A DNA stretch of 64,000 bases from Fervidobacterium sp. UBA5837 (GTDB taxonomy: Bacteria > Thermotogota > Thermotogae > Thermotogales > Fervidobacteriaceae), in assembly GCA_002432805.1 (NCBI GenBank), contig DJGV01000016.1:278327-342326 (forward strand), given 5' to 3'. This document shows, in pieces, positions 45,368 to 54,725 of this stretch. The position numbers and the translations under genes are program-made. The stretch's first letter is position 1. The number at the start of each line of letters is the position of its first letter. Under the pieces are notes generated by a model, which was not told where the DNA came from, searched no databases, and saw only the letters and a list, made by a program, of their open reading frames with translations.

Positions 45368-46342
45368 ATGGGGAGGCAATATCGAGTTAGTATGGAGAAA
45401 AACAATAAAGAAAATTGCGATAGAATAGGTATTGATGTTTTGAAAGAATGTACACTCTGCCCAAGGATGTGTAAAGTTGATAGAACAAAAAATATAGGAG
45501 TTTGCGGTGTTGGATATTTACCCAAACTTTCTAATATTGTTTTACACAAAGGAGAAGAACCACCACTGTCTGGAGAGATGGGCGCTGGCGCAGTTTTTTT
45601 AAGTGGCTGTCAGATGAAGTGCATTTATTGTCAAAATATGGGCTTTTCCCAAAAAGGCATCGGTCTTGAGATAGGTGTAGAAGAATTATCATGTGCCTTC
45701 TTGAAAACCCAACAAGCAGGTGCAACTACACTTGATTTGGTGAGTCCAACTCCGCATTTGCCTTGGATCATAGGTGCTTTAGATAGCGCGAGAAGGGATG
45801 GTTTCAACATTCCTGTCGTTTACAATACATCGAGCTATGAAAGAGTGGAGATATTGCAGCAAATAGAGGATTACGTTGATATATACCTTGCAGATATACG
45901 TTACACAGATAATGAAATGGGCTTGAGATATTCGAAAGTCCCAGATTACTGGGACGTAACGCAAGAAGCGATACGTGAGATGTATCGTCAAGTAGGCCCG
46001 TTCGATGAACATAAAATGAAAGGTTTAATCGTAAGGATACTCGTACTTCCAAACAATGTTAGCGGTCATGGGAAGGCATTGGAATTCATAGCAGAACTTG
46101 ATAAGAAGATTCCGGTTTCTTTGATGTCTCAGTACATCCCGCATTTTGCTGCAAAGAGGGATGCTCTCATAAACCGAAAGGTAACGAAAGATGAATACGA
46201 ATCCGCACTCGACAAATTGATAGCACTTGGTTTGGATGGTTGGATGCAGTTGGATGAAAAGGATCGATTGACAACTTTTGCTGTTGATTGGCGATGTAAC
46301 TACTCACAACTTGCAAGTGAAAGGAAGATACAGAATGATTAA
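45368..46342 (+). CDS. Radical SAM protein, PflX/COG1313-like
   Basis: This protein of up to 324 residues has an N-terminal Cys cluster (CTLCPRMCKVDRTKNIGVCGVG), HKGEEPPLSGEMGAGAVFLSGCQMKCIYCQNMG with the CxxxCxxC cluster that binds the SAM-ligating 4Fe-4S, then VSPTPHLPWII and IPVVYNTSSYE and VDIYLADIRY. This pattern fits the uncharacterised PflX group of radical SAM enzymes related to pyruvate formate-lyase activase. The target is unknown. ATG at 45368 or the in-frame ATG at 45392 may be the start; neither has an obvious strong ribosome site. It is translationally coupled to a second radical SAM gene. Confidence 0.85.
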   Translation: MGRQYRVSMEKNNKENCDRIGIDVLKECTLCPRMCKVDRTKNIGVCGVGYLPKLSNIVLHKGEEPPLSGEMGAGAVFLSGCQMKCIYCQNMGFSQKGIGLEIGVEELSCAFLKTQQAGATTLDLVSPTPHLPWIIGALDSARRDGFNIPVVYNTSSYERVEILQQIEDYVDIYLADIRYTDNEMGLRYSKVPDYWDVTQEAIREMYRQVGPFDEHKMKGLIVRILVLPNNVSGHGKALEFIAELDKKIPVSLMSQYIPHFAAKRDALINRKVTKDEYESALDKLIALGLDGWMQLDEKDRLTTFAVDWRCNYSQLASERKIQND

Positions 46343-47129
46343 GATAGACCCTTCTGCAACGATGTCAGTTACGGTTACAAGAGGTTGCCCAATGGATTGT
46401 TCACATTGCGGTGGTCATTATTTGAGGCACATGGTTCACGTAGATGATATGGAAAAGTATGTAGATAGGTACAATTCTTTTCTCATAAGCGGTGGTATGA
46501 TGCCAGATGGACATATCCCGTTTGAAGGATACATCCAAAAATTGTACGATTTAAAGAAAAGATACGATTTGAAATACAATTTCCACATAGGCTTTCCAGA
46601 AGATACACCATCTCAACTCGATGATTTAGCAGATGTTGTCAGTTTCGATATGTTCGGTGACTCAACTATACTCAAGAACATTTACAATATCTCGAGAACG
46701 CCAAAAGAGATCCTTGAAGTGGTTATACCCTTGAAGGCAAAGAAGATACCACACATAACGATTGGCATCATGTGTGGTACGGTTACGCACGAATATGCGG
46801 CAATAGACTTGCTCAGTAAATATTACAATACGGTGGTACTCAACGTATTCATCCCAACGGCTCAGACAAAATTTCAAGATTGTACACCTCCAAGACTAGA
46901 AGAAGTAGAAGAGGTATTCAAGTATGCATCCGAAAGGTTGGAAAATGTTGTGCTTGGTTGTATGCAGCCAAAAGGTGAATACAGAAAAAGGCTGCAAGAG
47001 AAAGTGCAGAAATACGTTGATTTTTTGGTGAAACCGGTTAATAAATCAGTCGATAAGTCTAATAATCCAAATGATAAGATAAGCGACAAGATATATGATT
47101 TCTGTGGCTGTTGCGCTTTTAGAGTATAG
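46335..47129 (+). CDS. Radical SAM protein of unknown function
   Basis: This 264-residue protein opens with TRGCPMDCSHCGGHYLRHM, a CxxxCxxC radical SAM motif, and then has a short TIM-barrel-like region. It ends with a cysteine cluster, DFCGCCAFRV, which may bind a second cluster. It overlaps the first radical SAM gene by eight bases and uses AAGGAAG upstream. It resembles biotin-synthase-like uncharacterised proteins (COG1856 type) by pattern, with low certainty. Its pairing with a PflX-like protein suggests a two-component radical SAM maturation system. Confidence 0.75.
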   Translation: MIKIDPSATMSVTVTRGCPMDCSHCGGHYLRHMVHVDDMEKYVDRYNSFLISGGMMPDGHIPFEGYIQKLYDLKKRYDLKYNFHIGFPEDTPSQLDDLADVVSFDMFGDSTILKNIYNISRTPKEILEVVIPLKAKKIPHITIGIMCGTVTHEYAAIDLLSKYYNTVVLNVFIPTAQTKFQDCTPPRLEEVEEVFKYASERLENVVLGCMQPKGEYRKRLQEKVQKYVDFLVKPVNKSVDKSNNPNDKISDKIYDFCGCCAFRV

Positions 47130-47161
47130 AATATTATATAACACATAAATGAGGTGAAGGC

Positions 47162-48226
47162 ATGAAAAAGGATATTTTTGATTTTGAGTACGAAGAATTG
47201 GTCAATGAGTTTTCTAAATTGGGGTTAGAAAAGTACAGAGTTGACCAGGTTTTGGATTGGATATTTCAAAAGAAAGTTTTCGATTTCAACGAAATGAGTA
47301 ATCTATCTAAAGAGAACAGAACAGCATTGTCAGAAAGGTTCTCAATATCTTTACCTTCTCTAATAGATATGCAAATTTCGAACGTTGATAAGACAACCAA
47401 ATTTCTCTGGAAGCTGGAAGACGGTAACACGATAGAATCTGTTTTACTGTTCCATTCGGATCGAGTAACTGCTTGTATATCTTCACAAGTTGGCTGTGCT
47501 GCAAAATGTGTGTTTTGTGCCACTGGTCAGAGCGGTTTTGTGAGAAATTTAAGAGCAGGTGAGATTGTTTCTCAAGTTGTGGCAATGGAATACCAGAGGA
47601 GAGTAAACATTGGGAACATAGTTTACATGGGTATGGGCGAGCCACTTTTGAATTATGATCAAGTACTGAAAAGTGTTAAGATATTGCATAATGAGAAGAC
47701 AAAGAACATGAGTATGCGTAGAATCTCAATATCTACGGTTGGTATACCTGAGAAGATCATCAAACTTGCCGATGATTTACCGGAGATAAAACTTGCTATA
47801 TCTCTCCATGCCCCAAACAATTACAAGCGTGATATGATCGTTCCCATGAACAAGAAATACAGTGTTGAAGAGATTATCTACGCAGCCAAAGAATACCAGA
47901 AGAGGACAAAAAACAGGGTGACTTTCGAATACATACTTATAAGAGAATTCAACGATTTCGCTGACGATGCCGAAAAGCTCGCTGAAATTTTGAAGGGGAT
48001 GGGTGCATACGTGAATTTGATTCCCGTAAATCCCGTTGAAAGTGTAGGCGATTTGAAGATGGAAAGGCCACACTATTGGGTAACTGAGAGATTCAAGAAG
48101 ATTTTGGATGAACATAACATCGAAAATGAAATAAGGAAGGAAAAGGGAACAGATATAGACGCTGCATGCGGACAATTGAGAAGGAGAAATATCGAAAGTC
48201 AAAAAAGTAAGAAAATGGAGGGATAA
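47162..48226 (+). CDS. rlmN: 23S rRNA (adenine2503-C2)/tRNA A37 methyltransferase RlmN
   Basis: This 354-residue radical SAM methyltransferase methylates C2 of A2503 in 23S rRNA. Seen: the N-terminal helical domain (KYRVDQVLDWIFQKKVFDF), SSQVGCAAKCVFCATGQSGFVRNL with the CxxxCxxC cluster, VYMGMGEPLLNYDQV, RRISISTVGI, LAISLHAPN and the C-terminal ACGQLRRR with the methyl-transferring Cys. GAGGTGAAGG precedes the ATG. Followed by a PASTA protein and rsgA, echoing the Firmicute rlmN-prpC-prkC-rsgA order. Confidence 0.96.
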   Translation: MKKDIFDFEYEELVNEFSKLGLEKYRVDQVLDWIFQKKVFDFNEMSNLSKENRTALSERFSISLPSLIDMQISNVDKTTKFLWKLEDGNTIESVLLFHSDRVTACISSQVGCAAKCVFCATGQSGFVRNLRAGEIVSQVVAMEYQRRVNIGNIVYMGMGEPLLNYDQVLKSVKILHNEKTKNMSMRRISISTVGIPEKIIKLADDLPEIKLAISLHAPNNYKRDMIVPMNKKYSVEEIIYAAKEYQKRTKNRVTFEYILIREFNDFADDAEKLAEILKGMGAYVNLIPVNPVESVGDLKMERPHYWVTERFKKILDEHNIENEIRKEKGTDIDAACGQLRRRNIESQKSKKMEG

Positions 48227-48228
48227 AA

Positions 48229-49053
48229 TTGGTCGATAATAGGGCAGGTGCCAATAAATCGGGTAAGAACAATAAGCGACACGGTAGAAAGATGGTGAGT
48301 GCCATCATTCTTATTCCTCTGACAATTATAATTGCAGCTTTTGCAGGCCTCCTCGTATTTTATGGGATTATGTACGCTCAAGCAAAAAGGCAAACTGTTG
48401 TCTTGCCAAGTTACGTTGGTAAGGATTTTGCCATCGCTAAAGAGGAACTTACGAAGCTTGGCTTCAAAGTGGAGACTACACAAGAAGACGGAAAAGTAAT
48501 AAAGATGGACCCACCAGGAAATACCGTTGTAAAAGTTGGTAGAACTGTCAAGCTTTTTACAGAAGGTTCTGTGGAAAAATCGATAAAGTTACCCGAATTT
48601 AAAGGGGCATGGTACAGGAGTGTTCAGACAGTACTTAAGGAAATTGGCGTAAGTTCTGTTGTAAAATCGTCTGATGGGATAGGTATAGAAGGTGTAGTGG
48701 TGGCTACGGCACCAACAGCAGGGAATACAGTTGGCAGCGGTGATGTAGTGACTTTATTCATCAGCAGAGGTAACGTACCCAAGACAATTGTTAATACTGA
48801 AGAATCGACAAGCAGTTCTCTTGAGGTAATACCACCTGCAATAGAGGTTGAGTCTGGAACAAGCTCAGTGGATTTGCTTCCTACCACTGATGCTACAGAT
48901 GTGGGGATAGAAGTTGTACCACCGGAAATTGAAATTGGCGACAACGCGAGTTCTTCAGATATGGTGCCGGTTACAAACGAAGATGGCTCTGTCCAGGATG
49001 ATTCAAATAATCAAGAAAATTCAAATACAACACTTCAAGGAGGACAGTTCTGA
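48229..49053 (+). CDS. PASTA-domain membrane protein without kinase domain
   Basis: The 274-residue protein has a short basic cytoplasmic segment (1-22), one membrane helix (about 24-48), two PASTA repeats (about 58-115 and 118-182: VVLPSYVGKDFAIAKEELTKLGFKVE, IKLPEFKGAWYRSVQTVLKEIGV) and a low-complexity acidic Ser/Thr/Asn tail. PASTA repeats bind muropeptides or peptidoglycan strands. In Firmicutes the gene here would be the PASTA kinase PrkC; this one has no kinase domain and no PP2C phosphatase gene beside it. TTG start, set by GGAGGG at the end of rlmN. It stops within the start of rsgA. Confidence 0.87.
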   Translation: MVDNRAGANKSGKNNKRHGRKMVSAIILIPLTIIIAAFAGLLVFYGIMYAQAKRQTVVLPSYVGKDFAIAKEELTKLGFKVETTQEDGKVIKMDPPGNTVVKVGRTVKLFTEGSVEKSIKLPEFKGAWYRSVQTVLKEIGVSSVVKSSDGIGIEGVVVATAPTAGNTVGSGDVVTLFISRGNVPKTIVNTEESTSSSLEVIPPAIEVESGTSSVDLLPTTDATDVGIEVVPPEIEIGDNASSSDMVPVTNEDGSVQDDSNNQENSNTTLQGGQF

Positions 49054-49961
49054 TGGAATACAACTTTAACACAGATGGAAGAAGAGCTGGAGTAGTTGTG
49101 CGTTTTTATTCAAGCCTCCTTGTCGTTGAGGATATGAAAACGGGTAACCAGTACCTCTGTAAACTACGTGGAAGATTCAAAAGGCAAGGGATCAGACCAA
49201 TAACGGGCGATATCGTAGAGTATAGGGTAGTTGTTGGAAACGAGGGTGTTGTTGAAGATATCATCAATAGAAAGAACGAATTGAAGAAGCCAAGCGTGGC
49301 AAACGTTGATCAAGTTATCATCGTAACGACTTTGGAAAAGCCGGCAGTACCTCACGAAATAGTAGATAGGTTCATCGTACTTGTTGAAAAGGAAACTTTG
49401 CCAATTGTTATTGTACTCAATAAAGTTGACCTCATCAACGATGAACAAATAGAGAAATTTGAAAAGACGTATCGAAAAATCTATCCTGTTGTGAAGACGA
49501 GCGCGAAAAGTAAAATAGGCATAGATGAATTGAGTTCTTACCTCTCTGATAGAGTTTCAGTTTTTGCAGGGATGTCTGGCGTTGGTAAGAGTAGTTTGCT
49601 AAATACTATCGATAGTAAATTAGAATTACGTACAGGTGAGTTATCTGAGAGATTGGAACGTGGTAAACATACAACCACATCTGCGTCACTTCTAAGGATA
49701 TCATCCGGAGGATGGGTCGTAGACACGCCGGGGTTTGCCAGTCTCGAAATTGAAGATATAGAGATCAAGAAATTGCGAGAATTATTTGTTGAATTTGAAA
49801 GTGAAAAGTGCTATTTCCAAGATTGCTTGCACGTTGATGAAGTCGGATGTCACATTAAAGAGATGGTGGAAAAGGGCAAAATAGCTCAGTCAAGATATGA
49901 AAGCTATCTAAAATTTCTTCGCGAATTGAAGGAGAAAGAAGAAACCCATCTGTATAGGTAG
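49053..49961 (+). CDS. rsgA: Ribosome small-subunit-dependent GTPase RsgA
   Basis: This 302-residue circularly permuted GTPase helps mature the 30S subunit. Order: OB fold (about 8-70), G4 LNKVDL, G5 SAK, G1 GMSGVGKSSLLN, G3 DTPGF, and a C-terminal zinc knuckle CYFQDCLHVDEVGC. The permutation (G4-G5-G1-G3) is diagnostic. The ATG overlaps the preceding stop by one base and follows AGGAGGAC. Confidence 0.97.
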   Translation: MEYNFNTDGRRAGVVVRFYSSLLVVEDMKTGNQYLCKLRGRFKRQGIRPITGDIVEYRVVVGNEGVVEDIINRKNELKKPSVANVDQVIIVTTLEKPAVPHEIVDRFIVLVEKETLPIVIVLNKVDLINDEQIEKFEKTYRKIYPVVKTSAKSKIGIDELSSYLSDRVSVFAGMSGVGKSSLLNTIDSKLELRTGELSERLERGKHTTTSASLLRISSGGWVVDTPGFASLEIEDIEIKKLRELFVEFESEKCYFQDCLHVDEVGCHIKEMVEKGKIAQSRYESYLKFLRELKEKEETHLYR

Positions 49962-50022
49962 AATAAAAATCAAAGACATTATCGTCGAAATTGTTAATAT
50001 CGGTGAGATAATCAGGAAATAA

Positions 50023-51228
50023 CTAAATGAATTTCCTAAATAGAGTAATCAATTTCAGCTGTAATGAAGTATTTATCACAGAAGGCATGTAAAAATCTAT
50101 GAAGCCTTCGGCTATAGCTTTTGTGTAAACTTCATCTAACCTTTCTGCCATTGCATTCATAGCCCAATTCTCTTCAACGTATTCTACGCCCTTTCTACTG
50201 AGTTCATCTTTCTTTTCAAGTGCACGTTGGATCGATTTATAGAAGTGTTCTTCGTCTACGTCAACAGTCAATGCACCCTCACCGTTTTTCAAGACATTTG
50301 CTACACCTCCGTATGCAATGGCTACAACAGGTGTTCCGCTTGCCAAAGCTTCTAATACAACGAGTCCTTGAGTCTCCGTAAGGGAGGCAAAGACAAACAG
50401 ATCAGAAACCTTGTAATAATCTTTCATTTCATCATGTGGTACGTATCCAGTAAAAGTGACTCTCTTTGAAAGCCTTTCATTTTCAAAATACTTTTCAATA
50501 TCTTTTCTCTCGGGGCCATCTCCCACTATTAAGAACCACGCCTCTTTGTTTGACTTAAGGTACTTTGCAACTACACGTGATAAAAATGTCAGATTTTTCT
50601 CCTTTGCCAGTCTTCCCGCATACATGAGTAAAATCGCATTAGCTGGGATACCATACATTTTTCTAATATCTTTTTGTGCTGGCGTCGAAAATTCCAACGT
50701 ATCGATACCGGTTGGGATGACCTCAATTGGCCTTTCAACACCGTATCTGGTCAATTCTTTCTCGATTTCTTCTGTTGGTGCTATGACGAAGTTCACTTTA
50801 TTGCAAAACCATTTGGAAAACTCTTCCACCGTCTTTCGATCAGGGGTAAACGGTGGTGGAACGTAATGTCTATATTCAGCCATTAATGTATGGTAGGTAT
50901 GTATATGTGGTATCTTCATATCTTTCTGCAGCTTCAACGCCCGGATACCAAGTGCCATTGGATCATGGCTGTGTACTATTTCTATATCGTTCTTCTGTGC
51001 AAATTCCAATATCCTAAGTGCATTCGCAAAGACGAGCTTATGTTGCTTTTCCATAGGAAAGGTTACACCCGGAACTACAAGGATATTTTCATCATCATCC
51101 GGCCGAACAGGCGCAACTATGTATACTTTGTGCCCTCTCATTTCAAGATATTTCTTTGACAAGTATATAGACGTAGCAACTCCATTTACTTGTGGTAAAT
51201 AAGTATCTGATATCATCAAAATGTTCAT
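50023..51228 (-). CDS. Glycosyltransferase family 4 (probable lipid glycosyltransferase)
   Basis: This 401-residue GT-B enzyme begins MNILMISDTYLPQVNGVATSIYLSKKYLE, the acceptor-binding loop typical of bacterial GT4 glycolipid synthases. VHSHDPMALGIRAL follows, and the donor site LLMYAGRLAKEKNL, IVGDGPERKDIEKY, FASLTETQGLVVLEALASGTPVVA (E-x7-E) is present. It likely transfers a sugar to diacylglycerol or a similar membrane acceptor, as related Thermotoga enzymes do, but the sugar is not determined. It follows the RND exporter gene by 45 bp and ends the long minus-strand run. Confidence 0.85.
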   Translation of the reverse strand: MNILMISDTYLPQVNGVATSIYLSKKYLEMRGHKVYIVAPVRPDDDENILVVPGVTFPMEKQHKLVFANALRILEFAQKNDIEIVHSHDPMALGIRALKLQKDMKIPHIHTYHTLMAEYRHYVPPPFTPDRKTVEEFSKWFCNKVNFVIAPTEEIEKELTRYGVERPIEVIPTGIDTLEFSTPAQKDIRKMYGIPANAILLMYAGRLAKEKNLTFLSRVVAKYLKSNKEAWFLIVGDGPERKDIEKYFENERLSKRVTFTGYVPHDEMKDYYKVSDLFVFASLTETQGLVVLEALASGTPVVAIAYGGVANVLKNGEGALTVDVDEEHFYKSIQRALEKKDELSRKGVEYVEENWAMNAMAERLDEVYTKAIAEGFIDFYMPSVINTSLQLKLITLFRKFI

Positions 51229-51273
51229 ACGAAATACACCAACCTAATGTTAGTTTAGACAGCGTTTTCCATA

Positions 51274-53667
51274 TTAGTCTTCTTCTTGATTTTCATCGCT
51301 TTCTTTGACATCTGATTCAGTAATTTCCCCTTGAGTTTGCCTTTTCATCGGACCTTTATCTATTGTGTTCAAATACCAGAAAAAGGATATGAACATAGAC
51401 CCTATCAAGCCTGCTGATGCTACGAAACCAAATTCTCTTAGCAATTGACCTTCAGCTATGAGGAGACTTGCAAAAGATACGGCAGTCGTGAGAATGCATA
51501 CTATTATAGCCTTCTCGGTTTTTAGTATACTCACTCTACCATATTCCACACTATGTGTGAACTCTACCAGACTGTCCAATGCCATACCAAGAAACATCGG
51601 TAATATTATGAATGTTATGAAATTTGATTTTATACCCACCAAATAAGAGATACCAAATGCTGATACTGTGTTTAGGATTGTCAACGAAATTACGTAGAAA
51701 GACTTTCGGAAATTCCTAAAGTCTATGTAGATTATTATCAGTTCCACCAACAAGACGAGTCCAAATACCCACATCGTTGAATGGAACAGTTCATCTATAA
51801 CTTTGTAGAATAGTGCAGTGTAACCATATACTCTATAATCCTCGACAGATTCAAAGAAAGTCTTGATGTTATTTCCTTCCCAAACGTTCATTGTTGGAGT
51901 AACATAAGCAAGGAGCAGATTGTTGCCATTTATATCTCTGTAAAAAAGGCTTGGTATGTCTTTTTCCATCAGTTTGAACAAATCTTCAGTCGTTGAAATA
52001 TTCTTGATCACATCAACAGTTGATATAAAACTTTCGTAAAGTCCATACTTTTTGAATAATATTTCCAAGAACGGTGTGTGGGTCAATTCTAGTACCTGGA
52101 CGTATATGTTTGACCTATCTTCGGCTATCTTTTCAGGATCTTGAATAAGAGAAAGGATGGAAAAATCTGATTGAATCAAACCCTTTTCTCTCAATTTTGC
52201 AATCGTTTCTTTCAATTTCTCAGCAGTTGGCTCTGCAATGACTATATCACTGGAACCAACACTCCCAAACTTCTCTGAGATCATGTTCTGAGCAATTGTA
52301 GACTCTGCATTGCTTGAAATGAGGCTAGAGGCAGTGTAAGAGAAATTCATCAACGAGTAGATACCAACTACTGAAAAAGCGATGGTTAATACTATCGTTG
52401 ATATCATTAAGACTCTACTCCTTCTTATGATATCAACAACTTTCATGTACGTCTCTCGCCGCCTAACTTTGAATCTTTTCAGTATTTTGCAATATGCTGC
52501 AGGTAAGAGTGTGATGAAGAAGAAATAGTATATGGCAACTCCCAATGAAACAGATATTCCCATCTGCTTAACAGCACTCGAAGGGCTCAGAAGCATCGTT
52601 AGAAACGCTATAGCGGTTGTAACCATGGATACAAACGAAGGTCTGAAATTTTCAATGAATGCATTTACTATGCTTTCCTCACTCACGCCTTCCAGATTGA
52701 ACCGTTCCTGTATACGTATCACCATGTATGTTGCATAGTCTATTCCAATTCCAAGCAGCAATGCATTGACGAATGTTGTTACTATGTTGAGTTCACCAAG
52801 GAATAATGAAAGAATCCCCAAACTTGTACCCATTGCCAAAATCAATCCTACTAATTGAATCATTATCTCTAAGATATTTCCAAATCCGATGATGAGGATC
52901 ACCATAATTGCAATGAATGAAACAATACTGGTAATTGCAAAGTCTTTGACAGCTTGCTGATTTGATTCATAGGTGGTCATGACACCACCTGTGAAATAGA
53001 CCTTTACATTGTACCTTGCTTCAAAATCCTTTGCGATTTCCTTGAGTGTCTCAACGGCCTGTGTTACGAAATTTACATCCGACATGGGCTTTTTCATTGA
53101 AAAGTTCATCACAATCAAGTCTTTGTCTGGAGAAGCTAAATAGTACTTCTTTATACCACTCTTCGTAACCAAGTCTTCTACATATTTGTTCATATCGTAT
53201 AGAGCAACACCCGTATTTCTCCAGAATCTAAAATCCACCAAGCTCTTTGGCTCAACGTTGAAAAGCGATTGATAGTAATTAACAGTGTCTGATACCGATC
53301 CCTCACTCATGGCAAGCATACCATATTTCACAAGCGTTTCAGGATTATCGAACGTCTCCGCTTGATGAATATACTCCGTCTTTTCAAACAATTCTTTCAG
53401 ATTCTGTGCCAGTGTATCGGAATCCGTTTCTTTGGCTTGAGATATAGCAATTATCAAAGTATTTGATGTTACCTTTTCATTGGTGTACTTTATCAAATCT
53501 TGGAATTCCGGATCGTCCTTTGGTGCGAGACCAGTTATATCTGCATTTATCTTAAGACCAAAAATGGCATAAAGGCCAAAGACTATCGATATGATCATCG
53601 TTAATATAATTACGCTCGTAGAGTTATTTATTATGAAATTCACATATCTCCTAGCAAATTTATCCAA
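51274..53667 (-). CDS. RND/MMPL superfamily exporter
   Basis: The 797-residue protein has twelve membrane helices in two sets (1+5 and 1+5) separated by large extracytoplasmic loops, the RND layout. The sequence GIGIDYATYMVIRIQER in the first half and MALDSLVEFTHSVEYGR in the second mark the characteristic helix-4 motifs. It ends with an acidic tail. Such proteins export lipids or large hydrophobic compounds; the HpnN/MMPL type rather than the drug/metal type. No membrane fusion protein is adjacent. TTG start after GGAGGG. Its coupling to two small membrane proteins and a glycosyltransferase suggests export of an envelope lipid (inference). Confidence 0.85.
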   Translation of the reverse strand: MDKFARRYVNFIINNSTSVIILTMIISIVFGLYAIFGLKINADITGLAPKDDPEFQDLIKYTNEKVTSNTLIIAISQAKETDSDTLAQNLKELFEKTEYIHQAETFDNPETLVKYGMLAMSEGSVSDTVNYYQSLFNVEPKSLVDFRFWRNTGVALYDMNKYVEDLVTKSGIKKYYLASPDKDLIVMNFSMKKPMSDVNFVTQAVETLKEIAKDFEARYNVKVYFTGGVMTTYESNQQAVKDFAITSIVSFIAIMVILIIGFGNILEIMIQLVGLILAMGTSLGILSLFLGELNIVTTFVNALLLGIGIDYATYMVIRIQERFNLEGVSEESIVNAFIENFRPSFVSMVTTAIAFLTMLLSPSSAVKQMGISVSLGVAIYYFFFITLLPAAYCKILKRFKVRRRETYMKVVDIIRRSRVLMISTIVLTIAFSVVGIYSLMNFSYTASSLISSNAESTIAQNMISEKFGSVGSSDIVIAEPTAEKLKETIAKLREKGLIQSDFSILSLIQDPEKIAEDRSNIYVQVLELTHTPFLEILFKKYGLYESFISTVDVIKNISTTEDLFKLMEKDIPSLFYRDINGNNLLLAYVTPTMNVWEGNNIKTFFESVEDYRVYGYTALFYKVIDELFHSTMWVFGLVLLVELIIIYIDFRNFRKSFYVISLTILNTVSAFGISYLVGIKSNFITFIILPMFLGMALDSLVEFTHSVEYGRVSILKTEKAIIVCILTTAVSFASLLIAEGQLLREFGFVASAGLIGSMFISFFWYLNTIDKGPMKRQTQGEITESDVKESDENQEED

Positions 53668-53668
53668 T

Positions 53669-54106
53669 TCATCTCGCCCTCCAAATCAAGAGTATCAATA
53701 AAGCAATGCCATTGAAAATGATGATGGGATACCTTTTCTTAAAATTTGGTTTTATGACATTCGAGATGATGTAGCAAATCGGAAAAGCATAGTAGAATGA
53801 ATATCCGTACCAACCAATTCTAAATGCAATCACCGGTGCAAGAGAATACCATACTAACCTTTGAACTTCCCTAAAAGTACCTTCTGTGTCCAAAAACAAG
53901 CTGGAAAAGAAGATTAACGTTGGAACGTATAGCAAAAAGAAATTAAGTACCTCTTCTCCGAATAGGAACACTGTAAGGTGCAATTTGTATGCGGACCATG
54001 TGTAGAGTATTACCAAGAGCATAAGCGATATGATCGACTTTACCATCTCATTTAGTATTTGTTTTTTCAGGTTATGCCACTCCCTCTGCTCAGATATCAG
54101 TATCAC
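53669..54106 (-). CDS. Small membrane protein, unknown function
   Basis: This 145-residue protein has about four hydrophobic helices (about 22-44, 46-68, 85-105 and 125-143) and ends LLILLIWRAR. I do not recognise the family. The GTG at 54106 overlaps the stop of the preceding gene by one base, but has no ribosome site, so a start further inside is possible. It stops two bases before the RND exporter start. Confidence 0.65.
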   Translation of the reverse strand: MILISEQREWHNLKKQILNEMVKSIISLMLLVILYTWSAYKLHLTVFLFGEEVLNFFLLYVPTLIFFSSLFLDTEGTFREVQRLVWYSLAPVIAFRIGWYGYSFYYAFPICYIISNVIKPNFKKRYPIIIFNGIALLILLIWRAR

Positions 54107-54627
54107 TATTTTAGCACAACGCCATACTTTTCCGCAATGAATTGCACAACGTTGAGATCGATATTCTTAGAATTGAACGAGATGTTCTTACCATTGAGTG
54201 CTTCATAAAGTGCATCGCCAAATGTATTCTTGCTTGCAACATTTACAAATACTTCTGGCCACCAGACTATTTCGATATGCTTGACTTTGAACTTTGCATT
54301 CTCGATACCATAACCCCACCAGTACTTCCTAACTCGTTTCGTTATACTCTTTACAGCTCTGGTGTCATTTATTTGTTCCCATGTAGATTCCAGTATTCGC
54401 AAGTCATCGATGTTTGGTGGGATTTTCAAATTGTACTCTAAGAACAAGAGTTGTGCGTTGATTTGATTAACCCTTTCCTTTAGCCTTTTCTCATATGGAT
54501 TTGTCACAAAAACAAATGGAGAAGGCAGCACCTCCTCCTCTATTATAACCTTTTTTTGAAATGTAATGAACAGAAGTATTGTAACAGTTACAATAAATAA
54601 GAAAAGTGCATAGAATTCTACCTTCAT
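54106..54627 (-). CDS. Single-span membrane protein, unknown function
   Basis: This 173-residue protein has one N-terminal helix (about 5-23) and a soluble, presumably extracytoplasmic domain with VNQINAQLLFLEYNLKIPPNIDDLRILEST and WWGYGIENAKFKVKHIEIVWWPEVFVNVAS. The family is not recognised. It lies 98 bp after ctpA and is coupled to the next small membrane protein and the RND exporter, so it may be an accessory periplasmic subunit. Its ribosome site (AAGAGAAA) is weak. Confidence 0.65.
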   Translation of the reverse strand: MKVEFYALFLFIVTVTILLFITFQKKVIIEEEVLPSPFVFVTNPYEKRLKERVNQINAQLLFLEYNLKIPPNIDDLRILESTWEQINDTRAVKSITKRVRKYWWGYGIENAKFKVKHIEIVWWPEVFVNVASKNTFGDALYEALNGKNISFNSKNIDLNVVQFIAEKYGVVLK

Positions 54628-54725
54628 ATTTTCTGATTTCTCTTCATATCAGTATTTTTCTGGTTTTCATCTCAATAGTCTTCAATAATTTCCAATCACA
54701 GATCAACGCAGTGGCTTTAGAATTT

